Assembly (NCBI RefSeq): GCF_001713455.1 | Contig: NZ_CP016464.1 | Span: forward strand, 3,210,001 to 3,274,000 | Direction of reading: 5' to 3' | Source of the DNA: Bosea sp. RAC05 | GTDB taxonomy: Bacteria; Pseudomonadota; Alphaproteobacteria; Rhizobiales; Beijerinckiaceae | DNA: 64,000 nt | Shown: positions 19,192 through 28,626 of the stretch, in pieces | Layout: the number at the start of each line of letters is the position of its first letter | How positions within the stretch are numbered: the first letter of the stretch is position 1 | Position numbers and translations under genes: made by a program | The notes under the pieces: generated by a model | Told to the model about the DNA's origin: nothing | What the model saw: the letters and a program-made list of their open reading frames with translations, nothing else | Database searches by the model: none

Positions 19192-19569
19192 TCAGTCCAC
19201 CGCGATCAGGGCTGCGGCCACGCGCCGCTCCTCGGCCACCAGAACGTTGTAGGTCCGCGCCGCGGCGCCGGACGCCATGCCCTCGACGGTGATCCCGCGC
19301 TCCTTCAGCAGCGCCCGCCAGTCATGCGGGATGAAGGCGATGTCGGCGCCGGTGCCGATCAGCAGGAAGTCGATGCTCTCCGCCTCGTCCAGCACAGGCT
19401 GGAGCGTGGCCGGCGTGATCTCGGAGAAACGCGCCACCGGCCAGATCCGGATGCCGCCGGGCAGCGCCAGGACCGAGCCACGATGGCTCATCCCGGCGAA
19501 GCGGAAGCCGCCCGCGCCGAAGGCGTCGAGCTGGTGGCGCCCAGGAACGAATCCGTCGAAGCGGCTCAT
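19192..19569 (-). CDS. Mth938-domain protein, NDUFAF3-like
   Basis: A 125-residue single-domain protein of the DUF498/Mth938 fold. DFLLIGTGADIAFIPHDWRALLKERGI is the diagnostic central segment. Human NDUFAF3 has this fold and assists complex I assembly; alphaproteobacterial orthologues sit beside secD/secF, as here (20 bp after secF). It shares the minus-strand run yajC-secD-secF-NDUFAF3-NDUFAF6. The role in bacteria is inferred from the mitochondrial family. Confidence 0.85.
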   Translation of the reverse strand: MSRFDGFVPGRHQLDAFGAGGFRFAGMSHRGSVLALPGGIRIWPVARFSEITPATLQPVLDEAESIDFLLIGTGADIAFIPHDWRALLKERGITVEGMASGAAARTYNVLVAEERRVAAALIAVD

Positions 19570-19588
19570 CGCGACGGCGCCGCGCCGC

Positions 19589-20536
19589 TCAGCTCTTCGC
19601 GCCGGCGGCGACCTTCTCGTCCGTGGCCTCGCCGCGGCTGACGCCCGAGCGCACGTCGAGATAGAGCAGGACCGGCGTCGAGATGAACATCGCCGAATAG
19701 GTGCAGACCACCACGCCGAACAGCATCACGAGCGCGAAGCCCTCGATCGCCGTGCCGCCGAACAGCACGAGCGCGACCAGCGCGAGCACCGTCGTGGTCG
19801 AGGTGATCGCGGTGCGCGACAGCGTCGAGTTGACCGAGAGGTCGAGCAGATCGGGAATCGACATGGTCTTGTAGCGCCGCAGCAGTTCGCGCGTGCGGTC
19901 GAAGACGACCACGGTCTCGTTGAGCGAGTAGCCGACGATGGTCAGGATCGCCGCGATCGAGGTCAGGTTGAACTCGAGCTGCGTGATCAGGAAGAAGCCC
20001 ATCGTCAGAACGATGTCGTGAAGCGTGCCCAGGATCGCGCCGATCGCAAGCTGCATCTCGAAGCGGAACCAGAGATAGATCAGCACGCCGACGATCGCGA
20101 GCACGACGCCGAGCGTACCGGCCTGGACCAGCTCTCCGGAGACGCGCGGACCGACCGTCTCGACCCGGCGGAAATCATAGGTCGCGGAGAACGCCTCGCG
20201 TGCCTTGACGACGACCTGCTGCTGCGCGGGCTCGCCGCCTGGCTGCAGCGCGAAGCGCATCGAGATCTCGCCGCCGGAGCCGAATTCCTGCACCTCTGCC
20301 TCGCCGAAGCCGAGCGCATTGGCGGTCTGGCGCACCGAGGCGATCTCGGGCTTGCCGGATTTCGCCTGCATCTCGATCAGCGTGCCGCCGCGGAAGTCGA
20401 TGCCGAAATTGAGGCCCACCGTCAGGAACAGAGCCAGCACCAGCAGCGAATAGGCCGCCGAGAACGGGTAGCTGAACCGCCGGAAGCGGACGATCTTGAA
20501 ACGGGTGCCGTCGGGAACGATGCGAAGCAGACGCAT
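19589..20536 (-). CDS. secF: Protein translocase subunit SecF
   Basis: A 315-residue inner-membrane subunit that works with SecD and YajC to pull proteins across the membrane using proton motive force. The N-terminal helix and VGLNFGIDFRGGTLIEMQ mark the first periplasmic domain; YSLNETVVVFDRTRELLRRY is the conserved RND-like motif in the C-terminal helices. It follows secD by 30 bp. Length is normal for the family. Confidence 0.97.
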   Translation of the reverse strand: MRLLRIVPDGTRFKIVRFRRFSYPFSAAYSLLVLALFLTVGLNFGIDFRGGTLIEMQAKSGKPEIASVRQTANALGFGEAEVQEFGSGGEISMRFALQPGGEPAQQQVVVKAREAFSATYDFRRVETVGPRVSGELVQAGTLGVVLAIVGVLIYLWFRFEMQLAIGAILGTLHDIVLTMGFFLITQLEFNLTSIAAILTIVGYSLNETVVVFDRTRELLRRYKTMSIPDLLDLSVNSTLSRTAITSTTTVLALVALVLFGGTAIEGFALVMLFGVVVCTYSAMFISTPVLLYLDVRSGVSRGEATDEKVAAGAKS

Positions 20537-20566
20537 GCGCTGATCTCCTTGAACAGTTGGCTTGCG

Positions 20567-22177
20567 TCAGAACGGAAGGGTCTTGGGCTTAGCCCAGCGA
20601 TACCAGAGCGCGATCAGCATGCGCGTCAGCGTCACCGCCGTGATGACCGTGGTCAGGATGCCCAGGATGAACACCACGGCGAAGCCGCGCACCGGGCCGG
20701 AGCCCAGCGCAAACAGCGCCAGCGCAGCGATCAGCATGGTCACGTTGGAGTCGATGATCGTCGCGAAGGCGCGCTGGAAGCCCGCCTCGAGCGCCGAGAC
20801 GAGCGAGCGGCCCTGATGCGATTCCTCGCGCATGCGCTCGTAGATCAGCACGTTGGAGTCCACCGCCGTGCCGATCGTCAGCACGATGCCGGCGATGCCG
20901 GGCAGCGTCATCGTCGCCCCCAGCACCGACATCAGCCCGAAGATCAGGCAGACATGGACGAGCAGCGCGATCGAGGCGATCAGGCCAAACACGCCATAGG
21001 TCCCGATCATGTAGAGGATCACCAGCACGGTTGCGATCAGCGTCGCCATCTTGCCGGCCTGGATCGAATCCTGGCCGAGGCCGGGGCCGACGGTCCGCTC
21101 CTCGACGATCGTCATCTTCGCCGGCAGCGCGCCGGCGCGCAGCAGGATCGCGAGGTTGTTGACCGACTCGACGGTGAAATTGCCGGAAATCTGGCCGGAT
21201 CCGCCGGTGATCGGCGACTGGATGACCGGCGACGAAATCACCTTGTTGTCGAGCACGATCGCCAGCGGACGGCCGAGGTTCTCCGTCGTCGCCTGGCCGA
21301 AGCGCTGGGCGCCGCGGATGTTGAAGCGGAAATTGACGATCGGCTGCGAGGTGCGAGAATCGAAGGCGGGCTGCGCGTCGATCAGGTCCTCGCCCTCGAC
21401 GATGACGCGCCGCTCGACCGGGACCAGCGATCCGCCGGCATCCTGCGAGGGCAGCATGTCGACATCGCCACCCTGGCTGTCGGCGACCATGCGGAACTGC
21501 AGCTTGGCGGTCTGCCCCAGGATGTCCTTCAGGCGCTGCGGATCCTGCAGGCCCGGCACCTGGACGAGGATTCGGTCGAGCCCCTGGCGCTGGATGTTCG
21601 GCTCGGTCGTGCCGAGCGCGTCGACGCGGCGGCGCAGAACCTCCATCGCCTGCTCGACGGCGCGGCGGACGCGCTCATTGGCGCCGGCCTCGGTCACCGC
21701 AAGCTGGATCAGCCCGTCGGGCTGCTCGCTGACCTCGATAGAGCTGTTGCCCGACGGCCCGAAGGCGCCGAGCGTTCCGATCGGCTGTGCCAGCTCGCGC
21801 AGCTTCGGCAGAAGCTTGGCGCGGTCGGCGGCATCCGGAACGCGCACGCTGACGCCGCGCGCCGTCATGCCGATGCCGCCCGAGAAGCTCACGCGCTCCT
21901 CGCGCAGGATGCGGCGGACGTCGTCGCGCAGCTGCGTCACCTGGCTGCGCACCAGATCGGCCCGGTCGATCTCGAGCAGCACATGCGAGCCGCCCTGCAG
22001 GTCGAGCCCGAGCACGACGGCGTGGATCGGCAGCAGAATGCGTGGGATCCAGGACGGGGCGCCCTGCTCGATCGCCTTGCGGGTCTCGGGCGAAAACAGG
22101 TTCGGCAGCGCGAAGCCGCAGCCGAAGAGCAGCACGAGCAGGACGACGATGACCTTGCGGGTCTGGAAACGGAGCAT
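20567..22177 (-). CDS. secD: Protein translocase subunit SecD
   Basis: A 536-residue partner of SecF. It has an N-terminal helix, a large periplasmic domain (VLGLDLQGGSHVLLEID near residue 60; P1 head in the middle), and a C-terminal six-helix bundle containing IVLTIGTAVDSNVLIYERMREE, the conserved TxGxAVDxNVLIxER motif. It lies 73 bp after yajC. Length is usual for the alphaproteobacterial form. Confidence 0.97.
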   Translation of the reverse strand: MLRFQTRKVIVVLLVLLFGCGFALPNLFSPETRKAIEQGAPSWIPRILLPIHAVVLGLDLQGGSHVLLEIDRADLVRSQVTQLRDDVRRILREERVSFSGGIGMTARGVSVRVPDAADRAKLLPKLRELAQPIGTLGAFGPSGNSSIEVSEQPDGLIQLAVTEAGANERVRRAVEQAMEVLRRRVDALGTTEPNIQRQGLDRILVQVPGLQDPQRLKDILGQTAKLQFRMVADSQGGDVDMLPSQDAGGSLVPVERRVIVEGEDLIDAQPAFDSRTSQPIVNFRFNIRGAQRFGQATTENLGRPLAIVLDNKVISSPVIQSPITGGSGQISGNFTVESVNNLAILLRAGALPAKMTIVEERTVGPGLGQDSIQAGKMATLIATVLVILYMIGTYGVFGLIASIALLVHVCLIFGLMSVLGATMTLPGIAGIVLTIGTAVDSNVLIYERMREESHQGRSLVSALEAGFQRAFATIIDSNVTMLIAALALFALGSGPVRGFAVVFILGILTTVITAVTLTRMLIALWYRWAKPKTLPF

Positions 22178-22250
22178 CTGCGTGTAGCGCCTTGTTGTCG
22201 CGCACCGGCCCCTCGCGGGGCCGGGCCTGATGGAACCCGCCCGGGGCTGG

Positions 22251-22577
22251 TCAGCTCTTGACCGGCTCGCCCTTGGCGCGGACGTCGGTGATCATGCCCT
22301 TGACCAGGCGGACGCGGACGCCCTCGGCGATCTCGGCCTCGATCTCGCCATCGTCGATCACCTTGGACACCTTGGCGACGATGCCGCCCGAGGTGACCAC
22401 CGTATCGCCGCGGCGAACGTTCTTGACCATCTCCTGATGCGCCTTCACCCGCTTCTGCTGCGGACGGATGATCAGGAACCACATGATCACGAAGATCAGG
22501 ACGAACGGCACCAGCGAAATCAGCATGTCGGTGGAGCCACCGCCACCAGCGGCTTGAGCGAAAGCAGGGGTGATCAC
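22251..22577 (-). CDS. yajC: Preprotein translocase accessory subunit YajC
   Basis: A 108-residue single-helix membrane protein. LVPFVLIFVIMWFLIIRPQQKR is the YajC transmembrane segment and its signature RPQQKR; VRRGDTVVTSGGIVAKV follows in the cytoplasmic SH3-like part. First gene of the Sec cluster, with a plausible promoter at 22664-22691. It is smaller than SecD and SecF and forms a complex with them. Confidence 0.95.
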   Translation of the reverse strand: MITPAFAQAAGGGGSTDMLISLVPFVLIFVIMWFLIIRPQQKRVKAHQEMVKNVRRGDTVVTSGGIVAKVSKVIDDGEIEAEIAEGVRVRLVKGMITDVRAKGEPVKS

Positions 22578-22663
22578 GAAACGGCTCCTTCATCGCGGCG
22601 GCGCGGGCGCCCCCGGCCGCAGGGCGCGGCAGAATTGGTCACAGGCCTCAAAAAATCGCGCGG

Positions 22664-22691
22664 ACTATAGCCAGAGGCGCCGTTAAATCAA
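22664..22691 (-). promoter_or_regulatory. Putative promoter of the yajC-secDF operon
   Basis: On the minus strand TTGATT (22691-22686) and TATAGT (22669-22664) are 16 bp apart, 4/6 and 5/6 matches to the sigma-70 hexamers. The start site would lie about 80 bases before yajC. Confidence 0.45.
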
Positions 22692-22843
22692 TCGGACGCG
22701 CCCGGCTCGCACGAGCCGCTCATCACCTATGGGCTCGCTGCAGTTCGCGCAATGGCCTTGCGCTCCGCGCCGACAAGCCGTTAACCGTTGCGATCGCCGT
22801 ACCGCCCGGTACGGCTCCGTGCCGACCCGCTCGAAGGCCCGCC

Positions 22844-23731
22844 ATGAACGCCTCCTCGCCGACCGCCGCCGACCCGACGCTGGCCGCCCTGCTGCGCATC
22901 GCCGACGCGCTGGAACGCCTCGCCCCGCCCGCCCGCAAGCCCGCGGACCTGACACTCGCCGACGCCTTCGTCTGGCATCCCGCCGGCGCAGAGCTGGCGC
23001 CCGTCGCGCGCGTCAACCGCGTCGCGCTCTCGCTGCTGCGCGGCGTCGATCGCGTGCGCGACACGCTGGCCGAGAACACCGAGCGCTTCGCCCGCGGCCT
23101 GCCGGCCAACAACGTCCTGCTCTGGGGCGCGCGCGGCATGGGCAAGTCCTCGCTGGTCAAGTCGGTCCATGCCGACACCAACACGCGGCTCGCCGGCCAG
23201 GCCCTGCCGCTCAAGCTGATCGAGATCCACCGCGAGGACATCGAGAGCCTGCCCGTGCTGATGGGCCTGCTGCGCCCGGATGCCCATCGCAGCATCGTCT
23301 TCTGCGACGACCTCTCCTTCGACGGCGACGACACCTCCTACAAGTCGCTCAAGGCGGCGCTGGACGGCGGCGTCGAGGGCCGGCCCGGCAATGTCGTGTT
23401 CTACGCCACCTCGAACCGCCGCCATCTGATGCCGCGCGACATGATGGACAATGAGCGCGCAACCGCGATCAACCCGGGCGAGGCGATCGAGGAGAAGGTC
23501 TCGCTCTCGGACCGCTTCGGCCTCTGGCTCGGCTTCCACAAATGCAGCCAGGACGAATATCTCGCGATGATCGACGGCTATGTCGGCCATTTCGGGCTCG
23601 CGCTCGACCCCGAGACGCTGCGCCACGAGGCGCTGGAATGGGCGACGACGCGCGGCTCGCGCTCCGGCCGCACGGCCTGGCAGTTCATCCAGGACCTCGC
23701 CGGGCGCCTGGGCAAGCCGCTCGAGGGGTGA
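22844..23731 (+). CDS. DUF815-family AAA ATPase
   Basis: A 295-residue ATP-binding protein. Walker A is GARGMGKSSLVK; Walker B is VFCDDLSFD; sensor-like YATSNRRHLMPRDM follows. DUF815 proteins are DnaA/IstB-like AAA ATPases found next to the nlpD/pcm/surE/tat cluster in many Rhizobiales, but have no settled role. It converges on the NlpD-like gene, with a shared hairpin between them. Confidence 0.88.
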   Translation: MNASSPTAADPTLAALLRIADALERLAPPARKPADLTLADAFVWHPAGAELAPVARVNRVALSLLRGVDRVRDTLAENTERFARGLPANNVLLWGARGMGKSSLVKSVHADTNTRLAGQALPLKLIEIHREDIESLPVLMGLLRPDAHRSIVFCDDLSFDGDDTSYKSLKAALDGGVEGRPGNVVFYATSNRRHLMPRDMMDNERATAINPGEAIEEKVSLSDRFGLWLGFHKCSQDEYLAMIDGYVGHFGLALDPETLRHEALEWATTRGSRSGRTAWQFIQDLAGRLGKPLEG

Positions 23732-23754
23732 CCGCCGCCGGGCGGGCGCCAGAC

Positions 23755-23794
23755 AAAAAAGCGGCGGGGCGGCCTTTCCTGGGACCACCCCGCC
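23755..23794 (-). terminator. Rho-independent terminator of the NlpD-like gene
   Basis: On the minus strand GGCGGGG (23794-23788) pairs with CCCCGCC (23769-23763) and is followed by GCTTTTTT (ending at 23755). It lies 51 bp beyond the minus-strand stop at 23846. The hairpin may also limit read-through of the convergent DUF815 gene. Confidence 0.7.
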
Positions 23795-23845
23795 TTGTTC
23801 CGACCGGTGGGGTCTCGCGGAGACCGGTCGAAGATAAACCCGTGA

Positions 23846-25282
23846 TCAGTTGTTGAGATAAGGCGTCGGATCGACCGGCGCCGAACCCTTGCGCAGCTCG
23901 AAATGCAGCTGCGGCGAGGAGACGTTGCCGGTCTGGCCGGAGCTGGCCACGACCTGGCCGCGCTTGACCGTGTCGCCGCGCTTGACCTTGAGCTCGCCAT
24001 TGTGGGCGTAGGCCGAGACATAGCCGTTGGGGTGGCGGATCAGCACGAGATTGCCGTAGCCCTTCAGCTCGCTGCCGGCATAGGCCACGGTGCCGCTCTC
24101 GGCGGCCTTGACCGGCGTGCCTTCCGGCACGGCGATGTTGATGCCCTCGTTGCCACCGCGACCGGAGAAGCCGGCGATGACGCGGCCGCGGGCCGGCCAG
24201 CGGAAATCGGCCTTCTCGCCGCCCTCCTCGGCCTTGGGCAGGCTGGCGGTCGTGGTCGGCTCCGCCTCGGCCTTCGGCACGGCCGTGGCCTTGGGCTCGG
24301 CGGCCGGCGCGCTGGCGACGACGACCGGCTTGGCCTTCTCGGCCGCGGCCGGGCGGGCGGGCTGGGCCTGGGCGACGGCCGGCTTGGCGGCGGGAGCGGC
24401 AGCCACAGTGGCGGCGGGCTTTTCGACCTTGGCGGCAACCGCCGGCTTGGCGACGGCGGCCGGCGCAGCCGCGGTGGGCGTGCCGGCCTTGGCCGCGGCC
24501 TTCGCCTTGGCCTCCGCGGCGAAACGGGCGCGCGATTCGCGCATCGCCAGCGCGTCGGCCTCGGCCTTCGCCTTGGCTTCGGCGGCCGCCTGCGCCTTCG
24601 CGTCCGCAGCGGCCTGGGCCCTGGCGCGGGCGTCCGGCACCGGCGCGGCGGGACGCGCCGCGGCGACGGAGGCCGCCGGCGCGGGGCCCGTGACGAAGCG
24701 CGACGCATCCGAGCGCGTCTCGGCCGGAGCCTGGGCGAGCTGCTGGCGCGGGACGGCCGGCATGGCCGCCGCCGCGGCTGGAGCCGACGCCGCGGCGTTG
24801 TAGACGGGGATCGTCAGCCGCGTGCCGGGCGCGACATTCGGGCTGGACAGGCCGTTGGCCGACATCAGCGCCGCCCGCGGCACGCCGTAGCGCGAGGAAA
24901 TCGTGTCGAGCGTCTCGCCCTGGGCGAGGACGATCGGGCTGCCGCCCTGGGCCGACCAGCCGGCAGCGCTCCCGGCCATCGGCTGCGGCGCCGCGCTGCG
25001 CAGGGCGACGGCCGATTGCGGCGGCGGCAGGGGCTGCGAGCGCACCGCCGCGGTCGCCGGAGCCGGCGTCGCGTAGACGGGCGTGTTGGCCGAGCGGCTG
25101 ATCGAGCCGGTCGTGGCCGGATCGCGGGCCGGGGCCTGCGCCGTCTTGAACGGGCTGTCGAAGGGCGTGTCGGTGAAGCGCAAGGTATCCGACGAGCAGG
25201 CGCTCACACCCAGCGCCAGGAGGCACGCCGTCGAAGCGCGCAGGACGAGACTGAACTTGACCGATCCGGCAGGGCTACGCAT
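23846..25282 (-). CDS. LysM/M23-family lipoprotein, NlpD/EnvC-like and probably non-catalytic
   Basis: A 478-residue outer-membrane lipoprotein candidate: LLALGVSAC is a lipobox near residue 28. A LysM domain (GETLDTISSRYGVPRAALMSANGL) binds peptidoglycan; a long Ala/Lys-rich linker follows; the C-terminal 120 residues form an M23 (LytM) domain. The usual zinc-binding HxG(I)D is replaced by NEGIN, so the domain has probably lost protease activity and instead activates amidases during division, as NlpD and EnvC do. Clustering with pcm and surE is the classic arrangement. Confidence 0.88.
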   Translation of the reverse strand: MRSPAGSVKFSLVLRASTACLLALGVSACSSDTLRFTDTPFDSPFKTAQAPARDPATTGSISRSANTPVYATPAPATAAVRSQPLPPPQSAVALRSAAPQPMAGSAAGWSAQGGSPIVLAQGETLDTISSRYGVPRAALMSANGLSSPNVAPGTRLTIPVYNAAASAPAAAAAMPAVPRQQLAQAPAETRSDASRFVTGPAPAASVAAARPAAPVPDARARAQAAADAKAQAAAEAKAKAEADALAMRESRARFAAEAKAKAAAKAGTPTAAAPAAVAKPAVAAKVEKPAATVAAAPAAKPAVAQAQPARPAAAEKAKPVVVASAPAAEPKATAVPKAEAEPTTTASLPKAEEGGEKADFRWPARGRVIAGFSGRGGNEGINIAVPEGTPVKAAESGTVAYAGSELKGYGNLVLIRHPNGYVSAYAHNGELKVKRGDTVKRGQVVASSGQTGNVSSPQLHFELRKGSAPVDPTPYLNN

Positions 25283-25398
25283 GGAACTGGCACTCGCAAA
25301 CGACGCAACTCGATTGCCAGCATTAAAACCGTGTTCAGGTTACGAAAGCGTTTCGCTGCGCGACTCCGCGTTTGCTTTTCGATGCAACCGGCGCCGCC

Positions 25399-26085
25399 TC
25401 AGAGCGCCCGGGCCAGCCCCGACACCAGCGGCGGCAGTCGGACCGCCGGCCCCGGCGCATGGTCGAAGCTGCCATCGGCGAGCCGCGTGACCACGACGCG
25501 CCGCGCCGCGCCCGCCACCCGCATCGCGCCGACCAGGCGCCCGCCCGGCGCCAGCCGCGCCAGCAGCATCTCGGGAATGACCGGCGTGACGCCGTTGACG
25601 AGGATGCGGTCGAAGCGCCCCAGCGTCCGGTCGGGCTGGAGACCGTCGGCATGGCGCAGCTCGATCGCGCCCGCAAAGCCGCTGCCGGCGACGCGCTCCT
25701 GCGCGGCGAGCGCCAGCGTCCGGTAGCGCTCGAGCGAGACCACCGCCCCGCCCATCGCCGCCAGCAACGCCGTGACATAGCCCGAGCCGGTGCCGACCTC
25801 GAGCACCCGCGCCCCGGCCTGCAGGTCGAGCGCGGTCAGGAGCGCGGCGACCGTATGCGGCGCCGTCATCGTCTGGCCGCAGGGCAGCGGCACCGAGACG
25901 TCCTGCCGGGCCAGATCGGCGAAGCGGGCGGGCGCGAAGCGCTCGCGCGCGACCTTCTCCATCGCCCTGAGCACGGACAGATCGCGCACCCCCTGCGCCC
26001 GCAGCGACAGGAGGAAGGCGACGGTGCGCTCGCCCTCGCTCGCCGGCCGCTCCTCGGTCATGGCGTCGCCCTCGCCTCGCGTCAT
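25399..26085 (-). CDS. pcm: Protein-L-isoaspartate O-methyltransferase
   Basis: A 228-residue SAM-dependent enzyme that starts repair of isoaspartate damage in aged proteins. VLEVGTGSGYVTALLA is the SAM-binding motif and VSVPLPCGQTMTAPHTVA the PCMT signature. An ATG at 26061 (MTEERPASEG) is an alternative start to 26085 and would also be normal. surE lies 36 bp upstream on the same strand, the usual pairing of two stress-survival genes. Confidence 0.93.
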   Translation of the reverse strand: MTRGEGDAMTEERPASEGERTVAFLLSLRAQGVRDLSVLRAMEKVARERFAPARFADLARQDVSVPLPCGQTMTAPHTVAALLTALDLQAGARVLEVGTGSGYVTALLAAMGGAVVSLERYRTLALAAQERVAGSGFAGAIELRHADGLQPDRTLGRFDRILVNGVTPVIPEMLLARLAPGGRLVGAMRVAGAARRVVVTRLADGSFDHAPGPAVRLPPLVSGLARAL

Positions 26086-26121
26086 GTCAGGATGAGGGCT
26101 GAGGGTGTCATGCGCCGGCGC

Positions 26122-26883
26122 TCACGCAAACACCCGCGCAAACCGCGTCAGCGTCGGCTCATGGGTCAGGTCGAGTTCCAGCGGCGTCACCGAGATCTTC
26201 TTCTCGGCCAGCGCGCGCAGATCGGTGCCGTTGGCCGGCTCGCTCCTGCCCCGCGCAAAGGCGATCCAGAAATACGGATTGCCGCGCCCGTCCTGCCGCG
26301 GCTGGAGCTGCATCAGCTCCTGGTCGCGCCGGCCCTGCACCGTCACCGCCACGCCGGCGACCTCGTCGGGCGCGACATTGGGGAAGTTCAGGTTGAACAG
26401 GATCTCCTTCGGGATGCCCTCGTCGAGAATCCGGCGGATGATTCCCGGCGCATGATGCTCGGCGCAGTCCCAATGGATGTTCTCGCGTCCGCCCGGGCCG
26501 TAACCCTGGCTCACCGCGATCGAGGGGATGCCGAGCAGCGTGCCCTCCATCGCGGCGGCGATCGTGCCGGAATAGGTCACGTCCTCGGCGACGTTCTGGC
26601 CGCGATTGACGCCCGACAGCACGAGATCGGGCCGGTTCTCGATCATGATCGAGCGCACCGCCATGATCACGCAATCGGTCGGCGTGCCCGCGACCGCGAA
26701 GCGCTTCTCGCCGACCTGGCGCAGCCGCAGCGGGTTCGACAGCGACAGCGAATGCGCCACGCCCGACTGGTCGGTCTCGGGCGCGACGACCCAGACATCG
26801 TCGGAGAGCTGCGCCGCGATGCGCTCCAGAACCGCCAGCCCCTCGGCATGGATGCCGTCGTCATTGGTCACGAGAATGCGCAT
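26122..26883 (-). CDS. surE: 5'/3'-nucleotidase SurE
   Basis: A 253-residue metal-dependent phosphatase acting on nucleoside monophosphates and short polyphosphates. The start at 26883 gives [15 protein letters not shown], the diagnostic N-terminus with the metal-binding [24 protein letters not shown] is the second conserved motif. A few upstream codons (to 26901) precede this ATG but are not family-like. Confidence 0.96.
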   Translation of the reverse strand: MRILVTNDDGIHAEGLAVLERIAAQLSDDVWVVAPETDQSGVAHSLSLSNPLRLRQVGEKRFAVAGTPTDCVIMAVRSIMIENRPDLVLSGVNRGQNVAEDVTYSGTIAAAMEGTLLGIPSIAVSQGYGPGGRENIHWDCAEHHAPGIIRRILDEGIPKEILFNLNFPNVAPDEVAGVAVTVQGRRDQELMQLQPRQDGRGNPYFWIAFARGRSEPANGTDLRALAEKKISVTPLELDLTHEPTLTRFARVFA

Positions 26884-26918
26884 GGCGAGAACCTTCAGCA
26901 ATCGGCAGCAAGAGAAAG

Positions 26919-27077
26919 GCGCGGGGAACCCCTCTCCCGGAGGGAGAGGGGCAGGGGTGAGGGGTCGGCCCCTGGACCAGCTTTGTGACGGTCTGATCTC
27001 AGCCGGCGCAGGCCAACGATAGCGGGCCTACACCTCACCCCTGCCCCTCTCCTTACAGGAGAGGGGTTCCCCGCGCC
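26919..27077. repeat. Dispersed inverted repeat with perfect 20-bp arms
   Basis: GGCGCGGGGAACCCCTCTCC at 26919-26938 is the exact reverse complement of the last 20 bases (27058-27077). Secondary arms (GGCAGGGGTGAGG and CCTCACCCCTGCC) nest inside. The 159-bp unit fills the gap between surE and serS. Related GGGAACCCCTCTCC sequences are common rhizobial intergenic repeats. Confidence 0.8.
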
Positions 27078-27097
27078 TGTTTCGGACAGGTGGCGGC

Positions 27098-28402
27098 TCA
27101 CGCCTTCTCGATGCGCGTCACGCCGCGCATATAGGGCACCAGCACGTCGGGCACCGTGATCGAGCCGTCGGCGTTCTGGTAGTTCTCCATCACTGCGATC
27201 AGCGCCCGGCCGACCGCCGTGCCCGAGCCGTTGAGCGTGTGGACGAAGCGCGGCGCGCCGCCCTCCTTCGGGCGGTAGCGCGCATCCATCCGCCGCGCCT
27301 GGAAATCGCCGCAGACCGAGCAGGACGAGATCTCGCGATAGGTCTTCTGGCCGGGCAGCCAGACCTCGATGTCGTAGGTCTTCTGCGAGGCGAAGCCCAT
27401 GTCGCCGGTGCACAGCGTCATCACCCGATAATGCAGGTCGAGCTTCCTGAGCACGGCTTCCGCGCAGGCGAGCATGCGCTCATGCTCCTCGGCTGATTTT
27501 TCCGGCGTGGTGATCGAGACCAGCTCGACCTTCTCGAACTGGTGCTGCCGCAGCATGCCGCGCGTATCGCGCCCGGCCGAGCCGGCCTCGGCCCGGAAGC
27601 AGGGGGTGAGCGCGGTGTAGCGGCGCGGCAGTTCCTCCTCGGAGAGGATCGATTCGCGCACGAGATTGGTCAGCGGGACTTCGGCCGTGGGGATGAGCCA
27701 GTGATCGTCCCCGGCACGAAACTGATCATCGCGGAACTTCGGCAGCTGCGCCGTACCGAACATCGCGTCGTCGCGCACCATCAGCGGCGGCATCACCTCA
27801 GTGTAGCCGTGCTCCTCGGTGTGAACGTCGAGCATGAACTGCCCGATCGCGCGGGAGAGCCGCGCGATCTGGCGCTCCAGCACGACGAAGCGCGAGCCCG
27901 AGAGCTTCGCCGCCGTCTCGAAATCCATCTGGCCGAGCGCCTCGCCGAGCTCGAAATGCTCCTTGGGCGCGAAGTTCTGGCCAAACAGCCGCCCGCCGGT
28001 CTTCTCGGGCGCCTCGCCATGCACCGACTTGACGACATTGCCGTGCTCGTCGGCGCCCTCGGGCACCTCGTCCTTGGGCGTGTTGGGGATCGCGGCGAGC
28101 GTGTCGTCGAGTTCGGCCTTGGCCGCCTTCTCCTGCGCCTCGAGCTGCGGCTGCAGTTCCTTCAGGCTCGCGACCTCGGCCTTGAGCTGCTCGGCGAGGG
28201 CCACATCCTTCGCGCCCATCGCCTTGCCGATCTCCTTCGACAGCGCGTTGCGGCGCTCCTGCGAGGCCTGGGCCTTCGCGATCGCCGCGCGGCGCGTGTC
28301 GTCGAGCGCCAGCAGCGAGTCCGAGAGCGGCGCGAGCCCCCGCCGCTTCAGCCCGGTGTCGAACGCCGCGGCGTTCTCGCGAATCCATTTGATGTCGTAC
28401 AT
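27098..28402 (-). CDS. serS: Serine--tRNA ligase
   Basis: A 434-residue class II synthetase. An N-terminal two-helix coiled-coil arm (residues about 30-110, rich in A, K, E and Q) contacts the tRNA variable arm. Motif 2 is [21 protein letters not shown]; motif 3 is [19 protein letters not shown]. It also charges selenocysteine tRNA where present. Length is normal. Confidence 0.97.
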   Translation of the reverse strand: MYDIKWIRENAAAFDTGLKRRGLAPLSDSLLALDDTRRAAIAKAQASQERRNALSKEIGKAMGAKDVALAEQLKAEVASLKELQPQLEAQEKAAKAELDDTLAAIPNTPKDEVPEGADEHGNVVKSVHGEAPEKTGGRLFGQNFAPKEHFELGEALGQMDFETAAKLSGSRFVVLERQIARLSRAIGQFMLDVHTEEHGYTEVMPPLMVRDDAMFGTAQLPKFRDDQFRAGDDHWLIPTAEVPLTNLVRESILSEEELPRRYTALTPCFRAEAGSAGRDTRGMLRQHQFEKVELVSITTPEKSAEEHERMLACAEAVLRKLDLHYRVMTLCTGDMGFASQKTYDIEVWLPGQKTYREISSCSVCGDFQARRMDARYRPKEGGAPRFVHTLNGSGTAVGRALIAVMENYQNADGSITVPDVLVPYMRGVTRIEKA

Positions 28403-28509
28403 CGTCGTCAGGCCACGCCGTCAGAGGTCGGAAAACAGGCCGATGCTCTAGACCGGGACGGGCGCGGAGGGAACCACCTACATTGCGCTCGCACGGCGGC
28501 ACCCTGCCC

Positions 28510-28602
28510 CGTCATGGTCGGGCTTGTCCCGACCATCCACGTCTTCGCTGGGCGAGACCTGAGTTCAAGACGTGGATACTCGGCACAAGGCCGAGCATGA
28601 CG
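28510..28602. repeat. Dispersed inverted repeat, family A copy 3 (short)
   Basis: Begins CGTCATGGTCGGGCTTGT, as in the copies at 14409 and 14899, and ends in a partly complementary arm ...GGCCGAGCATGACG. The centre is shorter. It lies between serS and tatC. Confidence 0.7.
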
Positions 28603-28626
28603 TGCAACGCACTCGAGGGCTGATCG

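Noticed and set aside
19277..22261. A 994-codon open frame on the plus strand.
   Set aside because: It is antisense to secD, secF and the Mth938 gene, with low-complexity composition and no family pattern.
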